Position numbers and translations under genes: made by a program. A model generated the notes under the pieces. It saw only the letters and a list, made by a program, of their open reading frames with translations. It ran no database searches and was not told the origin of the DNA. Shown piece by piece: positions 1-12,409 of a stretch of DNA of 64,000 bases (position 1 is its first letter; each line of letters opens with the position of its first letter). The DNA comes from Undaria pinnatifida (Eukaryota; Sar; Phaeophyceae; Laminariales; Alariaceae): NCBI GenBank assembly GCA_012845835.1, contig JABAKD010000023.1, forward strand, positions 13,160,862 to 13,224,861, read 5' to 3'.

Positions 1-1039
1 TTGGTATCGAGCTCCATCATGTTGGAAGAGCTCAGACACTTTCTGCTGTACCTACCCTTTCCGTGAGATGATTGGGAGGATTCTTGCTCTTGCCGCTCAC
101 GTGACGACCGCGCTTACCTGTAACGTCAAACCCAAAGACAGAAAACAACTGATTCCGAAACGCCTGAATGTACAACCCCGCGAACAAACCCGTATGCCTC
201 AGGCATACATACGCATTCCATCATGTATTTATACATGTGTATTTTATATAATTTTTATAATATATTGTTATAAAAAGGAGTTGAAATTCGACTGCTGTTG
301 TTTGACCTTTTGTTCACACCAAGCCAAATAGCCAAGGAATGGTACACCATATCGCTACCGCTGCAATTGTCGGTGGCAGTAGTAGTAACATTCATTTAGG
401 AGCAATATATATATATGTGTTGGATTGACGGCCTATGCGAAATCTCGATCGTACCGCGTGTCGTTGGCGGTAGCACTTTATAGCTAGACATCGTTTATGG
501 AATGACGGCGAGCTCCTTAACAAATATCCCAACTCCTTCGTCTGGATGTCATTCTCGATCGAAAGGCAATATGGTTGTCTTTTCTACCTGCTGTAGCCCG
601 TGGGTTTGTTTGCGTTTTCCCGGGCGACCAAGTATATTTCTGAATATCAGTTTTTGGTGGGTGTACTACAGTGAAACGCTCCTCCTGTAAAACCAATCGT
701 GTATATCATGTGGTATAGTCTATACCTCTACCAATTATCTTTGCCATTCGAGCCACATAGATAGTCTATACATGCATTCAGTAGCTCCGATAATTCACAC
801 AGATGGTCTTCACGTTTGGATTAACCCCCGTGCACCACCACCTACTACCATTACACGTGCCGAATGCTCCTATTCGTCTTTGCCTCTGTCCCACCTATAC
901 CCGCCCCCATCGCCTCGTCCGTCATACCGCTACATTACACTACACTACACTACACTAAAGGCTAGTCTTTACGATAGACTACACTGGCGCATTCCAGAGC
1001 CGTCATATTGTGTCCCCCTCAAAAGCAGATTGGTTACTA

Positions 1040-1215
1040 TCGCCCTGTTGATCCTGGTACAAGCCACTTCTTTTGAGAGGTCGCCGACGTTCATCCTTGG
1101 TGAGGATACACATCTAGTTCGGCGCACGATCGGAGTAGTAGTACCGGACACAGCTTGCAAATATGAGTTTCGACGCTACCTACGATCTCGCACCTACCTG
1201 GCTTACACTAAGGTA
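1040..1215 (+). repeat. REP-C dispersed repeat, copy 1
   Basis: This family shares a core close to CAGCTTGCAAATATGAG followed by TTTCG and, in better copies, GATCTCACAGCTGGAGTG. Upstream it shares a GTCGCCGA...GAGGACACAC stretch. Other copies are near 4,765, 12,825, 13,525 and 44,435. Coding capacity and element class are unknown. Confidence 0.6.
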
Positions 1216-1414
1216 TTCCAATAGTAGTGTATAATAGCTGTATGTATGGTGAAGTGCGGTGTGGTGCATCAATTCCCCTCACGTGACGCTATCACAAAAA
1301 AAAACCTTGTGATGAGAATTGGGTGGGGGGATAAACTCCCTTTTGAGCCCCAGATCCCCTCTCCATATTAACTTCCAGTAGGCTTGTCCTTTGACTGAAT
1401 CTACGAGAGCGCCC

Positions 1415-1665
1415 TCCGAAACGCAGCGTTTTCCTTCGACGAGCGTTTTGTGGCTGCTCTACACGAGTAACGGTGTTATGAAAAAACTGTCTTCGCGTAC
1501 GTTGTGTCTTTTTTTAAACCACTGTCGAACGATGACGTGGGCGTGGCAAAGGGCCGCCGTGTTCCAGGAGTTACGGTCGGTATCGTATCGTGTGTGATAG
1601 GGTTTCAAAACCGGCGATTTCGTTATGAAAAGATTGACGGGGATACGTTAGAACGACCGCGTGCC
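1415..1665 (+). repeat. REP-F dispersed repeat, copy 1
   Basis: The family is marked by CGATGACGT.GGGGTGGCAA, a GGCACCGTGGTTCAGGAG-like block, and GGTTTCGAAACCGGCGATTT followed by CGTTA. The self-complementary GGTTTCGAAACC core is the most constant part. Other copies are near 2,450, 5,655, 7,070 and 10,225 (plus) and 18,480 and 19,455 (minus). Confidence 0.65.
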
Positions 1666-2449
1666 GTTACCAAACATTTGCAAGCTGAACAACTGCCGTC
1701 TCTGTGGAATGACGGGCCCGTCATGATATATCCGCGAGAGAACAACAGCGGCCGTTCACGTATAGAAACAAACACCACCCGCTTGAGTTTGAAGTAGGTT
1801 ATAGTAATTTTTTTATTTACTTTTTTTTGTTATCCTCCGGCGGATGGGGTGGGAAAAATTTAGCTCAAGCTCAACCCACTTCCACGTATGTTCATACGCG
1901 TCGTGTGTCGATTTAACTCAGTCGCTGTCGCAGCCCAACGCTTGCTGGCGCACCCTTCGGATTCCACTGCTGTAGTGATAGCGTGAGCTGACCCTATCAA
2001 CGGTCCTCGTCACTGACCCCGGCAGCGCAAGCAATACAGTACTACAGTTGTATACTGATGCGTGAGTATGTCGACCCGGCCTGTCCCCTGAGCGTCAGGT
2101 TCGTTTGAGATAGCCACCCGGAGTGTTATCGTTCCGGGTAGTGTGGGACTTGCGTAAGCTCACCCACTAACAAAACCCGCGGCCATTCATTGAAGATGGC
2201 CATCCGCCGCACTTGGTCCAGTTACGGTCCACCCTATCCATTCGGGCGTTGGTCCTGTGTTTGGTATAATATGCTATTTCAGGCGGCGGTTGGTGAGAGG
2301 GAGTACGGCTGTATTTCAGTCGAAAAATCGGTCGAAACTCTGAGTTTCGTACATTCTCTGCGTGTGTTTAGAACGGTCACTCCTTAAGTGTCGCGCCAAG
2401 AGCTACAACACGGAACTGTATACCTGGACTGATTGTTACTACGATCGCC

Positions 2450-2690
2450 TTCCCCCCAAAACCAGTGATTTTGTTTAAAGAACGTTTCATGGCTGTTCGC
2501 CAAAAGGAAGAATACCATGGAAAACAGAGTATTTATATGTTTTTTTCTTTGCACAAATCTATCGATCGATGACGCCGGGGTGTCAAAGGACATCGTACTT
2601 CGGGAGATACTTAAGGAGGGAGCTGGTTTCGAAACCGGTTGATTAACTTCAAGGAAAGTTAGGGAGGCTACCAAAGAACGACTCCATGGC
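2450..2690 (+). repeat. REP-F copy 2
   Basis: It contains CCCCCCAAAACCAGTGATTT, AACGTTTCATGGCTG, GATGACGCCGGGGTG and GGTTTCGAAACCGG in the same order as the 7,070 and 10,225 copies. Confidence 0.65.
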
Positions 2691-2860
2691 TTTCAACCAT
2701 GCTCTGTCGTTCGGATTCCTGCATTGCTTTCAACATGACTAGAGCTATATGCCGCAGGCGGGGGGGGGGCATTTATCGGGCGAACGTTTTGAGTGTGTTT
2801 GGCCCACTCGCGCGAGTGACACCCCTGGTCTCACGCTTTCCTCTATCATTCTTTTTCAAA

Positions 2861-2928
2861 ATGGCCCCAACCGAGAAGCAGATATACGATGCGGTAAAAA
2901 AAATGCCTGAAGACCGCTTCGCTGTTAG
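2861..2928 (+). CDS. Candidate initial coding exon, unknown protein
   Basis: An ATG in a good context (TTTTTCAAAATGGCC) opens 22 codons plus two bases, then meets a GTAGGA donor-like site at 2,929. The peptide begins MAPTEKQIYDAVKKMPEDRF; it is charged and helix-forming, unlike the random translations around it. I do not recognise the family. No downstream partner exon was identified with confidence; one speculative partner is the candidate terminal exon at 16,502. A chance open frame cannot be excluded. Confidence 0.38.
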
Positions 2929-3084
2929 GTAGGAGCACAGCGTGGATAGGGCGACGACACAAAGCCGGCAGTGCGAAGCAGGGTAACCCCCTACGGTATC
3001 CTACCGTATCCTACCGTACAGCTTTCACCATATTCACCGCAGTCATAGAGGATTGTTTGGTACAAAAGGCCACAACAACCCAAC

Positions 3085-3145
3085 GTATCAACCAAACAAC
3101 CAACCAACCAACTAACCAACCAATGAACCAACCAACCAACCAAAA
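3085..3145 (+). repeat. AACC-type tandem repeat
   Basis: A run of AACCAACC-like tetranucleotide units about 60 bp long. It gives a Trp/Leu/Val-rich reading on the minus strand with no coding meaning. Confidence 0.8.
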
Positions 3146-3444
3146 AATGAGTCATTCTACGGTACCCCCCCCAAGGTTTTGAAATAAGCTCCTGGCCGTG
3201 TCTCCTGAAATTGGATGCTCTTTGCCTCCCCGACGTCATCGTTCGATAGTCCTTCGCAAACAAGAAAATGCGTTGCAGACATACCTTTCAGAGCATCCTT
3301 CCTCTTCTTGTCGATCAGCCCCATGCGAAACGTCGGTTAAAGAAAACCGCTTCGTTTTCTGGAGGGGACTATCTATCGTAGAATCACTCAAATGTTGAAG
3401 TCGTGTTGAGACGCGTGCTACACGATAAAGAAGATGGATCATTT

Positions 3445-3668
3445 TTGTTTGTTAGATTCCTCGCGTTCGGAGGTTAAGAAATAAACCAGCTTAATCGTCG
3501 AAAAATAATCCCATAATCACAGCCTAAGTACACAACAAGAATCTCATGCACCAAAAAATCTGTCATTTCCGACGTTTTGGGGTTAATTAAGGAGCCCCGA
3601 CGTTCGGAAAACATTTCAGCCGCCAAAGGAAGAAATGCCACACTTACCCCTATCGTAGCGTGCGTGTT
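3445..3668 (-). mobile_element. MITE-A copy, reverse orientation
   Basis: MITE-A is the commonest repeat here. In forward orientation it reads: left end GCGTGCTACGATAGAGGT, CTGAATGACGGGGCTCCTTA, AATCGTCGGAAA, CTAGGCCATGGGAT, CCGCGATAAAGCAGG, GGTCTTAAGCTCC, right end ACCTCTATCGTAGCACGC. The two ends are inverted repeats of about 20 bp and there is no open frame, so it is a non-autonomous, MITE-like element of about 240-290 bp. This copy shows the internal blocks in reverse order. Confidence 0.75.
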
Positions 3669-4764
3669 AAATTGATTCCTCTCCGGCCGAGCGACGTGCG
3701 GAGGCATCCACTCGACCGCCACTGCCTTGTGCTCGGCACTAAATGTGGGGGTATACTAACATATAGTGGCTGGTCGCAGGGGCAATTTCTAACCTTTTGG
3801 TAATAAAGTCAGATGTTCTCGTGAAGAGTTGTACGAACGGCAGTTGTTCCAGAGGCGTTGGGATGTCGTGTCGTGTCTTATCGTTGAGTCTCCGTCGATT
3901 CTGGTGACAGAAAGACGGGCAATTCCGTTTCCCGCTGGCTGATGATCGTAGCCATCTATCTGTATAAAACGCCAGGCAATATAACTTATTCATAGAGTTG
4001 TGTCGTGCAACCAAAAGATCGTTCTCCTACATAGTCTATACATGACTCGGATATCCACAATATTAAAGCAGGATCCGTCCAATGACCTTCCCTCTGCTAT
4101 CCATTTCCAAAATTCTCTTTTTTGCCGGAGAAGTCATTGTATGCATGGTAACACCGATGATAGAGAGTCCACGTACAACCCACCGAAACACTGAACGAAA
4201 CATCTACTTACTGTATAATAGTAGGTGTATAATATAAGATCGCCATCCTACTTTATGTACTATTACTAGTAGCACACCGATATGTTCCTGGTGCAAGGTC
4301 CCATCTCGACCTGACGCCTACGCCCTATAACCTAGCCCGATGATCATACGTGGTGGTATCGGGGTGCGTACAAAAAAATTCAATGATTTGTTGGTAGCCG
4401 TGCATGGCTAGTATTTTGTGTACACCTCTATCTACCTAGGGGTGTAGATACTTTTTCAATAATAATCCTATAAACTAGTATATATGAAGTAAGAAAAAAT
4501 GTGAGAACACCCCCCCCCCCCCAGTGGCCACCCGCCATTTTCAACCACCCGTCCCTCCTCCGCCCTAAAGGCCCCGCTCTCCCCCTACCGGTCGTACGAC
4601 TTATGTAATATAAATATAGTCTACATGATTAACTGATTCATTTCTTCAACAGCTCCGTCAAACAAATCTTGTTTTCCTCAAAAACGGGCTTTTCAGTTCC
4701 GTGCACCTGGTTTGATTCATATCACTTTGTTGACGCGAGTTCAAGCTACATTTATTTATTGTTG

Positions 4765-4905
4765 TGTGAAGTTTTAAGGGGAGTCGCCGAAGTATACCCC
4801 CAACCAGGACACACAGCCCAGTAAGACTCGCTTTCGGGGTATCACCCACAGCTTGCAAATATGAGTTTCGTCGAAAACTTCGATCTCACAGCAGCAAGCA
4901 GCTGG
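4765..4905 (+). repeat. REP-C copy 2
   Basis: It shares the GTCGCCGA, GGACACACA, CACAGCTTGCAAATATGAG and GATCTCACAGC blocks with the copies near 1,040 and 13,525. Confidence 0.65.
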
Positions 4906-5654
4906 ATATGTGTGCATAACATTTTTTTATGTTTTTTATAGTGTGCATTGTCGGTCGTATAGACTAGTCGGTGAGAATTTGTTTACGAACTCGACAACAT
5001 ATATTATTGTGGCCAAAAATAAATGATCTAGTCTATAGCACTAACTGGTGAGCTACAAGGTCACCACGTAGCTCAGTGTGTAGTGTATATGTATAACCTA
5101 CATGAATTACTTCGCAAAAAAGGACGAGGAGTTAGCACAAAAAAATATACATACCTGGTACATACATACATACCCATATTTCACGCTGAACCATGTTTCT
5201 GGTGTACTTGAAGACGGATACCACAAGGGGGGGGTGTCTACAGATAGTCTACGAGACACAACAGGGCAACAGAGCTCACCACTTTTCGACAACATGGTTG
5301 ACGCACAATGTGTACCACACGAAGGAGGCTTCACCGAACATTGGTTGGTTGTTGCGTTTCAATATGTATTTTACAGTACGTCAACCATGTTGCGAAAAGC
5401 GGTAAGGTACCCTCCAACAGGGTTGTAATGATGGCACTTCACGGCCAAGAAAGGTTGCAAAGGGGGAGGGGGGGTAGAGTGGTGGCCCCATGTGTACTGA
5501 CGGTCTTTCCTATTCTGCACGAGACTGCTGTGACTGCAGTGCGATAAATCCCCCGAAAACCATCGATTCTCTGGAACCGACGCCTCGTGGCTTCTCGGCG
5601 CGAACAACAGGATGCTTTGAAGGGTATGTCTCCAGGAGTTTTCTTGTTTGCCTA

Positions 5655-5770
5655 GGACTATCTAACGATGACGTCGGGGTGGCAAATAGAGCATTTTCAG
5701 AGAACACGGTCGAGAGCTGGGTTCGAAACCGGCGACTTCGTTAAACACACGTTGGGGGGGATACAGTAAA
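5655..5770 (+). repeat. REP-F copy 3
   Basis: AACGATGACGTCGGGGTGGC and GGTTCGAAACCGGCGACTTC, followed by a G-rich end, match the REP-F consensus. Confidence 0.6.
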
Positions 5771-6117
5771 ACGACACGCGAGTGACCTGTTAATAATGCC
5801 CCGCGAGCGAAATTTTGTTGATGCAGCGTAGATTACCAGGTCGATTTGCGAATTCCTAGCCCAAAATTAGAACAGCGAATTCCTACCCACAATTAGTATT
5901 AGAAAGAACAGGGTCCCACACTCGCACGTCGAGTGACCCCAAGCAGCTGCGAACAAAATATTGTAGCGACTTACAACAACAGTGATGTAATAGTCTGTTA
6001 ACACTGATGTGACTCAACAAATCAAATGTCAACACGCGTCGCCCCTCCGGTCAAATATATATGGAGGCGTGCTCTAGAATACGATAATCTAGAGGCATGA
6101 CTATCATTATCTTTTTG

Positions 6118-6360
6118 ACACGTTCTATGATAGAGGTGCACTGGTACCACCATTTTTTTTTCTGAGGTTCTTCCTCATTATGGGAGGTTAAGACCTCTCC
6201 CAAAAACGAATTTCACAGAAAATACAACTAACTGCGACCGGAGGACAAATTCTGCGGCTTAGGTTTACAACGAGCATCGTGCAAAAAAAATTAAGCATTT
6301 CCGACGATTTTTGATTAAGAAGCTCCGTCATTCATTCAGCGAAAACATTTCACACGAAAA
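6118..6360 (-). mobile_element. MITE-A copy, reverse orientation
   Basis: It starts with a TATGATAGAGGTG end, then GGGAGGTTAAGACCTCTCCC, TTTCCGACGATTTT and TCCGTCATTCA, all reverse-orientation MITE-A blocks. The right end is decayed. Confidence 0.75.
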
Positions 6361-7069
6361 AGGGAATGACGGGTATCCTCCTTTTCCCGAAATTGATAGT
6401 GGAAATAGGCCATTTAGTTTTTGACGTGATTCTTGTTGTACACCTAGGCCGTGCGTGGGAGTTTCCTCCAAATAAATCGTCGTCGCAGGTATATTTTTCT
6501 CTAAAAATGCTACAAATTTTAGGAAACCTCGGGGGCAACGTTATGCACCATTTTCGTATCATCACGCGCCTACGGACTGGACCCCGACACTTTCCACGAT
6601 AAAAACGTTAACGACACTCCATTGTCAACACTAGTGATCTTTCTAGTCGGTTGTAGTGTGATTACCATGGAATCATTATACACGGTGAACAAAAAGTCGT
6701 CTACACCTCGGGTTTTCTTCTAAGTGGCGGCTCATTGCTCCGGACGCGAGAAACTATAATAGAAGAGGCTGTGTGGTCTAGCACCACTGTGTCATGCTAT
6801 CTATGCGGTAGGCTTGTGCTTACACCTCGATTTTGCTTTCTTCGAGGTGTGGGGTACACCGCTCGGACGATAGCTGGTAATGAAAGCAGCGGACGCGTCT
6901 TTTGATGATAGAGATATAATATACCATATTTTGGCTGAACTGTGTATAAATGACAAGGCTCCTTCACCCAAACTCGCCCGAATTTAGCCCATTTCTTTGT
7001 GCGTGATTTTCAACCTACATACATACGTAGGTCATGGGGCTGTCCTTCGGACTGGTCCTAAGATAGCCA

Positions 7070-7290
7070 TCCCAAATAACAGCGATTTTCCAAACGAACG
7101 TTTCATGGCTTGTCGATGTACGAGGAAGGATGATATTGAAATATCAACCTTTGTCATATACTTTCTCGTTTGCAAAGAAAAGACTGTGGAATGATGACGT
7201 CGGGGGGAGCAAGGGGCACCGTAATGCACAAAGTTCGGCCGGGAACTGGTTTCGAAACCGGCTATTTCGCTAAACAATTTTGTTCGTCGA
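7070..7290 (+). repeat. REP-F copy 4
   Basis: It contains CCCAAATAACAGCGATTTT, AACGTTTCATGGCTTGTCGA, GGGGAGCAAGGGGCACCGTA and GGTTTCGAAACCGGCTATTT. Confidence 0.65.
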
Positions 7291-7493
7291 TGCCTCCTAC
7301 TACGACAGAGGAGGGAGACCAGTTTTGTTGTAAGGTTATCCTCCATTTATGAGCTCAGTACCACTGCCCCAATAATAACTGATTTGACGAAGATTATGAC
7401 TTCTACGACGACCGGATGAAAACTCCCATGATCTAGGAACACAACCAGCATCACGTCATAAAAAATAATTATTTATTTCACCGACGAGTTTGG

Positions 7494-7580
7494 GTTAACC
7501 CCTATTAGAGCCCCCGAACCCCTCCCTATACTAAATCCAAGTAATTTTGTCCCCCAAAACGGGTTTCCAGTTAAGGAAGC
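7494..7580 (+). mobile_element. TTAA-MITE (piggyBac-like target), 3'-damaged
   Basis: A TTAACCCC end is followed by the family core GAGCCCCCGAACCCCTCCC, TACTAAATCCAAGTAATTTT and GGGTTTCCAGTT. It lies in the GGGTTAAGGAGCC-type site of a MITE-A-like sequence. The right CCTTTACAAC-type end is lost. Confidence 0.7.
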
Positions 7581-8349
7581 CCTGTATTTTGTCCTTCACA
7601 CCCCATTTCAGACTGCTCGTCAAGTAAGTGCTACCTCTACGTTAACTATGGTAAATTAGACTATTTTTTTTGTTCATCAAGCATGATTTTCGTTGTGTCC
7701 CCAGGACAGGACAACAACATGGGATGTGTTTTTTCCTATCTATGCACACGGTTACCGTACGTAGCTGTTTGGTTTTTTTCCTAATTAGGTTTCTGGTTTT
7801 AAGAAAGGTCTTAAGCTCCCAAATCGAGGAACGAACGTCAGAAAAACAAAAACAAGTGCACCTCTATCGTAGCACTTAGTACTACTAGACACTACTGGAG
7901 ACTACTACTGGACACTACACTAGTAGACCTGATGAGCCCCTCGCACGAGCACTAACCCTGTGTGTCACTGAGGAAGCTTCAAGGTACTCCTGGATCCAGG
8001 AGTTTTGTTTCGATCAGCGCGATTACCCATCGTATTCCGGTTGCATATCGCGAGGTTTAAAGAGCGCTATAAAGCTTAAGGCCGCGCATCATAGGAGCAG
8101 GGGAGTCACTCGTGCGATTGACACCGGGCCGCCGCGGATAATGTTTGAAAAAATGTGGCCGCCGTGCGTTAGCTTTTTCGTTGTTGATCGGTTCGCAATG
8201 TTAGTCATTCGTTGCATATATATATACCTATTATTGCTGTAGACTAATAGAAGGACATAGTTTTTTCTTCGTTGGGGTGCACTCTCTGCTGTTACTGTTG
8301 TGACTGTTGTGGGGTAGCGCTCCAGGGCAGTTACTCAGGCGAAGCGCCT

Positions 8350-8525
8350 CGGGAAACCAAGGTGTACCTTTTAGACCCAGTCGACGGTACCGTAAGCGTC
8401 CCCCTTTTGGGACCAAGGTGTACCTTTTAGACCCAGTTTACGGTACCGTTAGGGTCCCCCTTTTGGGACCAAGGTGTACCTGTTAGACCCAGTTTACCGT
8501 ACCGGAAAGGTCCCACTTTTGGGTC
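8350..8525 (+). repeat. About 62-bp tandem repeat, 3 copies
   Basis: Three copies of a unit containing CCAAGGTGTACCTTTTAGAC, CCAGTTTACGGTACCGT and TCCCCCTTTTGGGA. The copies differ by a few substitutions. Confidence 0.85.
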
Positions 8526-8544
8526 CGTTTTTGCATTTATTGGT

Positions 8545-8785
8545 TCGGGGTCACTCGCGCGAGTAACCCCTTCGTTCCGCTGCGGTGCTGGGTTACCTTG
8601 ATGATACAGCTTGACGAAATCAGTCCGCAATAGGAAGGGTTATCTTCGAACACGACGCCCCAAAACAATCGCCTAAAAAAATGTTCTTGTCGGCGAGGTA
8701 CTCCGAGTCAGTCATTCGTGCGAGTGTGGCTCAATTCCGGTACTACTAAAAACGGGAGGGTCCCCCCTACCGTAGCCTTTGTATT
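8545..8785 (+). mobile_element. PAL element (TCACTCGCGCGAGTGA family)
   Basis: PAL elements carry a near-perfect palindrome TCACTCGCGCGAGTGA at one side and a decayed version (CATTCGTGCGAGTG) about 160 bp away. Conserved blocks lie between them (GACGAAATCA.TCCGCAATA), and CCCCCCTACCGTAGCC follows. Other copies are near 9,200, 14,400, 16,813, 21,116, 25,130, 27,890, 32,245 and 37,590. No open frame is present. Class unknown; MITE-like. Confidence 0.6.
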
Positions 8786-9194
8786 TAGCATATATTTCAT
8801 TATTTTTCAGTTTGTGCACCTTAACTTAGAGAAAGGTTGCTGTGAGGGGTAACTTGTGGGGGATTGTTTCGCAGTTGTTTGGGGTAACTCGCCGTAGTCA
8901 CCCACACTCTGTTCCTTCCGCGACCCTGAGCTTTCGTGCTGTTCTGATTTCGCGATGTAAACGCCGCAACACGGTGAATGGTGCGCGCTACGCTGCGCCT
9001 AGAAGATGACGTACTTTATTTATTTATTTTTATGATAGAGATGCCGTAGTGTAGTTGCCTGCTCGAGCGGTGAAACGCCGCCAGAGGAAATGGGCCGACC
9101 CCCAACCGAAATTTATCCAATTTTTTTTTTTTATACTACACAAATGTTTTGATGGGACGTTACGGGGGTTTTGTTGTTTTACCCCATTTTGGGC

Positions 9195-9460
9195 ACTCTT
9201 TTTTTAGTTGCTCGAGCGGCGTCACTTACTTGTGCGCGAGTGAGCGACCCCCATGTGCCTTGGGGTCACAGGCTTTCTTTCGTGCTGTGTAGCACTCTCG
9301 AGATATTTTTTTCGAAAAGGGAATGCATACGGGTTAGCTACGCTGCGCGACAACACAATCGCTGAACGTGTTCTTTTCACTGGTGAGGTCAGGGCCACTC
9401 GCGCGAGTGACGGAAACCCGGCAGTAAAATTGGGGGTAGGATACTACAGTAATACCGGAG
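9195..9460 (+). mobile_element. PAL element copy
   Basis: Palindromic blocks at both sides (CTTGTGCGCGAGTGAGCG and CCACTCGCGCGAGTGACGG) enclose GCTACGCTGCGCGACAACAC, which recurs in other PAL copies. Confidence 0.55.
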
Positions 9461-9857
9461 CCTTGATCCCTGGTGCACTTAGGCGTTGCACGTGTTGGAT
9501 TATAGTAGTGCTACGCTATCCATCTGCGTGTCGGATCACTACCTGTTAATATGTGTTGTTCAAACGCAGGTCAAGTTAAAAATGGTTGAGATACTGGATG
9601 TTGCTGAGCCGGATATGGCATGGATCATAGGTTGACTCTAACGTTAATTTAGTGACGGCGCGCTTCACAATCCAAAATCGTCCGAACTTAAGTCCTGTCG
9701 ATGGCAAAACGGAATGGCTTGTTAATGTAGACCAGTGTATTCATCACCAGGGAGCACAAACTATGTGGATATTTTCCAATCTAGTTGCATGGGTAAAGTT
9801 CGAGGGGCTCGCCGAATGAGAAGAATGTCTCACATAACGCTAGCCATCCCTCCCCAG

Positions 9858-9948
9858 TGCGCTTGTTGTAGTGGTTGCCATCAATTTTTGGACCATCGTA
9901 TGGTGTTTCTGGCCTTATGGTTGGTTGACCGCCTCAAGGCAACAAGAG
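9858..9948 (+). CDS. Candidate internal exon with a membrane-helix-like frame
   Basis: An acceptor with a strong pyrimidine tract (GCCATCCCTCCCCAG) precedes 91 bases that end at AAGAG|GTACCG. One of two open frames reads ALVVVVAINFWTIVWCFWPY, a plausible membrane helix. I do not recognise a family and found no partner exon with matching phase. It is offered only because both splice sites and the hydrophobic frame coincide. Confidence 0.22.
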
Positions 9949-10029
9949 GTACCGGTTACGAGTAGTAGTCTGTGAATTGTTTCATTAGACTACGTGTATT
10001 ATTCTGTTTTTCTGACTATTAATATCTAG

Positions 10030-10130
10030 GCCAGGGACGCATGGTCGGGTTGCACGAACGAAGAATGCCTTCGACGTCATGGCTCGGGTGATGATGATGT
10101 TGATGGATGATGATGCTGACGATATTGACC
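10030..10130 (+). repeat. REP-D dispersed repeat, copy 1
   Basis: It is marked by GGTCGGGTTGCACGAACGAA, TGCCTTCGA, TCATGGCTCGGGTGATGATG and GATGGATGATGATGCTGA. Related copies are near 11,097 and 26,045 (plus) and 32,655 and 40,752 (minus). Confidence 0.6.
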
Positions 10131-10224
10131 CAGCTCGTCACGTTAGGATCCCAGAAAATCATTTTAAACTTCTGCATGACACGGCTCTGAACCTAGTACA
10201 AGTATCGACTGATTCTACGACAGC

Positions 10225-10450
10225 CCCCCCCCCAAAACCAGCGATTTTGTTCAACGAACGTTTCATGGCTGCTGGATACAAGGAAGGATACTGTCGAAAA
10301 CATACTATCCACATATTTTCTTGTGTGCAAAGGTCTTTCGATCGATGATGTCGGGGTGTCGAGGGGCACCGTGGTTCAGGAGATAAAATCGGGAGCTGGT
10401 TTTGAAACCGGCAATTTCGTTAAGGAAACGTTGGGGGGGCTACCGTAGAG
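10225..10450 (+). repeat. REP-F copy 5
   Basis: It contains CCCCCCAAAACCAGCGATTT, AACGTTTCATGGCTGCTGGA, GATGATGTCGGGGTGTCGAG and GGTTTTGAAACCGGCAATTT. Its order is the same as the copies near 2,450 and 7,070. Confidence 0.7.
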
Positions 10451-11096
10451 CGACTCATTCGTGCAACACGTTACCGTGCCTAGCTACACTCAGAGTCTAT
10501 CGGCCACGGGAGACGTACGTTCAATATCCTGATGACCTGTTGGCATTGCTGTGCCTTACGTGTGCCTAGAGACGACAGGGTAAGAAATGACAGGGTTCAA
10601 TTGCTGGGTTCGTCGAACCAATGTTGAGCTCGAGTCATCCCTCTATAGGGCGGTAGCGACGGGTTGGGTGTTTTGAGGCACGTCTCAAGCAAGAACCTGC
10701 CGGCTATTTTTAAAGTTAATAGTAGTCCGATACTGTTGCGCGAGTATATTTGGCTTAGGAATCGCCAAGAGAAAGCAATGCGAATGGTATACGCGTGCTA
10801 CGACAGATAGATTATACCGGTTTTCGTCTGGAAGAGTGTCTGAATGACGGGTCACCGTAACCCGAAATCGTGCGAAAAACGTCAAAAATGTTTTTCACTC
10901 GTGATTCTCGTTGTTCAACCCCTAGGTCATGGAAGTTTTCATTTTCATCCGGTACCGTAGCGGTCGGTTTTTCTCTTGTCCGGACGAAAGAAATGGTGAG
11001 CACCTCCACACACCTCAGAACGAGACTCGTGCCCCTCTGTCGTACCAAGCGACGTCGGTGTATGCAGTCGATGTACGCAGTCGGTGTAGGAAGGTA

Positions 11097-11190
11097 TGCA
11101 GGTAGGCAGAACCAGGTGTGCACGGGCGAGTGCCTTCGAAATCATGTCTCGGGTGTTGATGGATGATGATGCTGATATATTGCGCTCCTC
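11097..11190 (+). repeat. REP-D copy 2
   Basis: TGCCTTCGAAATCATGTCTC, GGGTGTTGATGG and ATGATGATGCTGATAT match the 10,030 copy. Confidence 0.6.
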
Positions 11191-12184
11191 CTCTTCGGAG
11201 CTCAGAAACGTCTTAGAATGTGCTGAACGTCTACCACCTTGGGGTGGATCGCACCTTGTCACGACCCTATGATACACAATTGGTTGCGGCGGTCGTGGTC
11301 GTGTTGCTGCTGGGTGGACAGCGAGCCGATCAAAATACAGGTAGTGGTTCCAAACCATTAAACGTGCGTGTACCACCGTGCCGATGCAGCGCTCAGGGCT
11401 CACTCGCTTCGGATCCACTTGTTCTGATTTAGCGTGTTGAAGTTCGAGCCGTGTTGCCGAGTCAGGCTTAAAGGATGTGGTTACCGTGTTGGCGCTTGCA
11501 CAGCTTGAATGGCTTTGGATGCTTGTGACACACAGCGCGGTCACCATTTTTGCGTGGGCATTACGCGTGGTTATTGCCATATATATGGTTAGACGATTTT
11601 TTTTGGTTGTGTAGACAGATTCCTGTGCCCCGACACGAGGGGTGTTTAAGTTGTTCAAACACGATATTGTCAACAGGAATTCTCAGTGTATTGCGGCATT
11701 CAACTTATGGCTAATCAATCTCTTACAAAAAATATTTTGATTTCCTCCAGCCGCGCTTTGAGAGGTTTACGTTCTGATCCCGGTATCCTGCCCGGTTAAC
11801 CACGGAGATGTTGCATCGGGGATGAAGGTCTTCCGTACTAGATAGACTAGGTTTTCCTGTGGGGCCAGGGATTTTTCTGTGCCCTTGCAGGGGAATAGGA
11901 CTTGACTATATCGGGCAAAGTCGTGGAATGCATTCCTCGGAAATGCTATGACTCTTGCCGCACCCGCTGACGATTAATATCGGAGGGTTCGGTAACATAC
12001 ACGGACAGTGCGTGATAATCGTGGACTCCAGGTTGTCACACGTCGTCCTGTCAAAGGTCTGTCAACGTTAAACAAACGAGAAGAGGCCTGCAATTCCAAG
12101 AAATATATGGTATATGAAGGGAGGCGAGGATCAAGGGGTCGATAGGGAAGATGTTACGATGATTTTAATGCCCTCAACGTTCAC

Positions 12185-12310
12185 TAGGAATCATACCATA
12201 CTATACTATACTATACATACTATACATTCTATACGTACTGTACATATACATACTATACATACTATACATACTATACTACACATACTATACATACTATACA
12301 ACTATATGGA
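12185..12310 (+). repeat. ATACT/ATACATACT low-complexity tract
   Basis: Simple repeat of ATACTATAC-like units. Similar tracts lie at 13,690-13,840 and 35,270-35,690. Confidence 0.9.
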
Positions 12311-12409
12311 TACTACATGTAACACCAAACCTTCTAGAATAGTAAACATTACCAGGCAGGTGATATAAAGGGGTGTCTTCTTGCTGCAACCGTCACATTC
12401 GTCCCCTTT

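Larger units (their letters stand above)
1..2860. other. No confirmed gene; repeat fragments
   Basis: No supported gene. Bases 1-62 could be the tail of a plus-strand exon: the frame starting at base 1 is open and a GTGAGA donor-like site follows at 63. There is no homology to support it. The rest holds fragments of the dispersed families described below (REP-C near 1,040-1,215, REP-F near 1,415-1,665 and 2,450-2,690) and a decayed TTAA-MITE piece near 1,335-1,385. The open frames here are short and not protein-like. Confidence 0.5.

Noticed and set aside
10945..11673. 242-codon minus-strand open frame
   Set aside because: It is the longest simple frame in its region, but has no domain, spans a REP-D copy and has overlapping open frames on the other strand. 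Chance is more likely.
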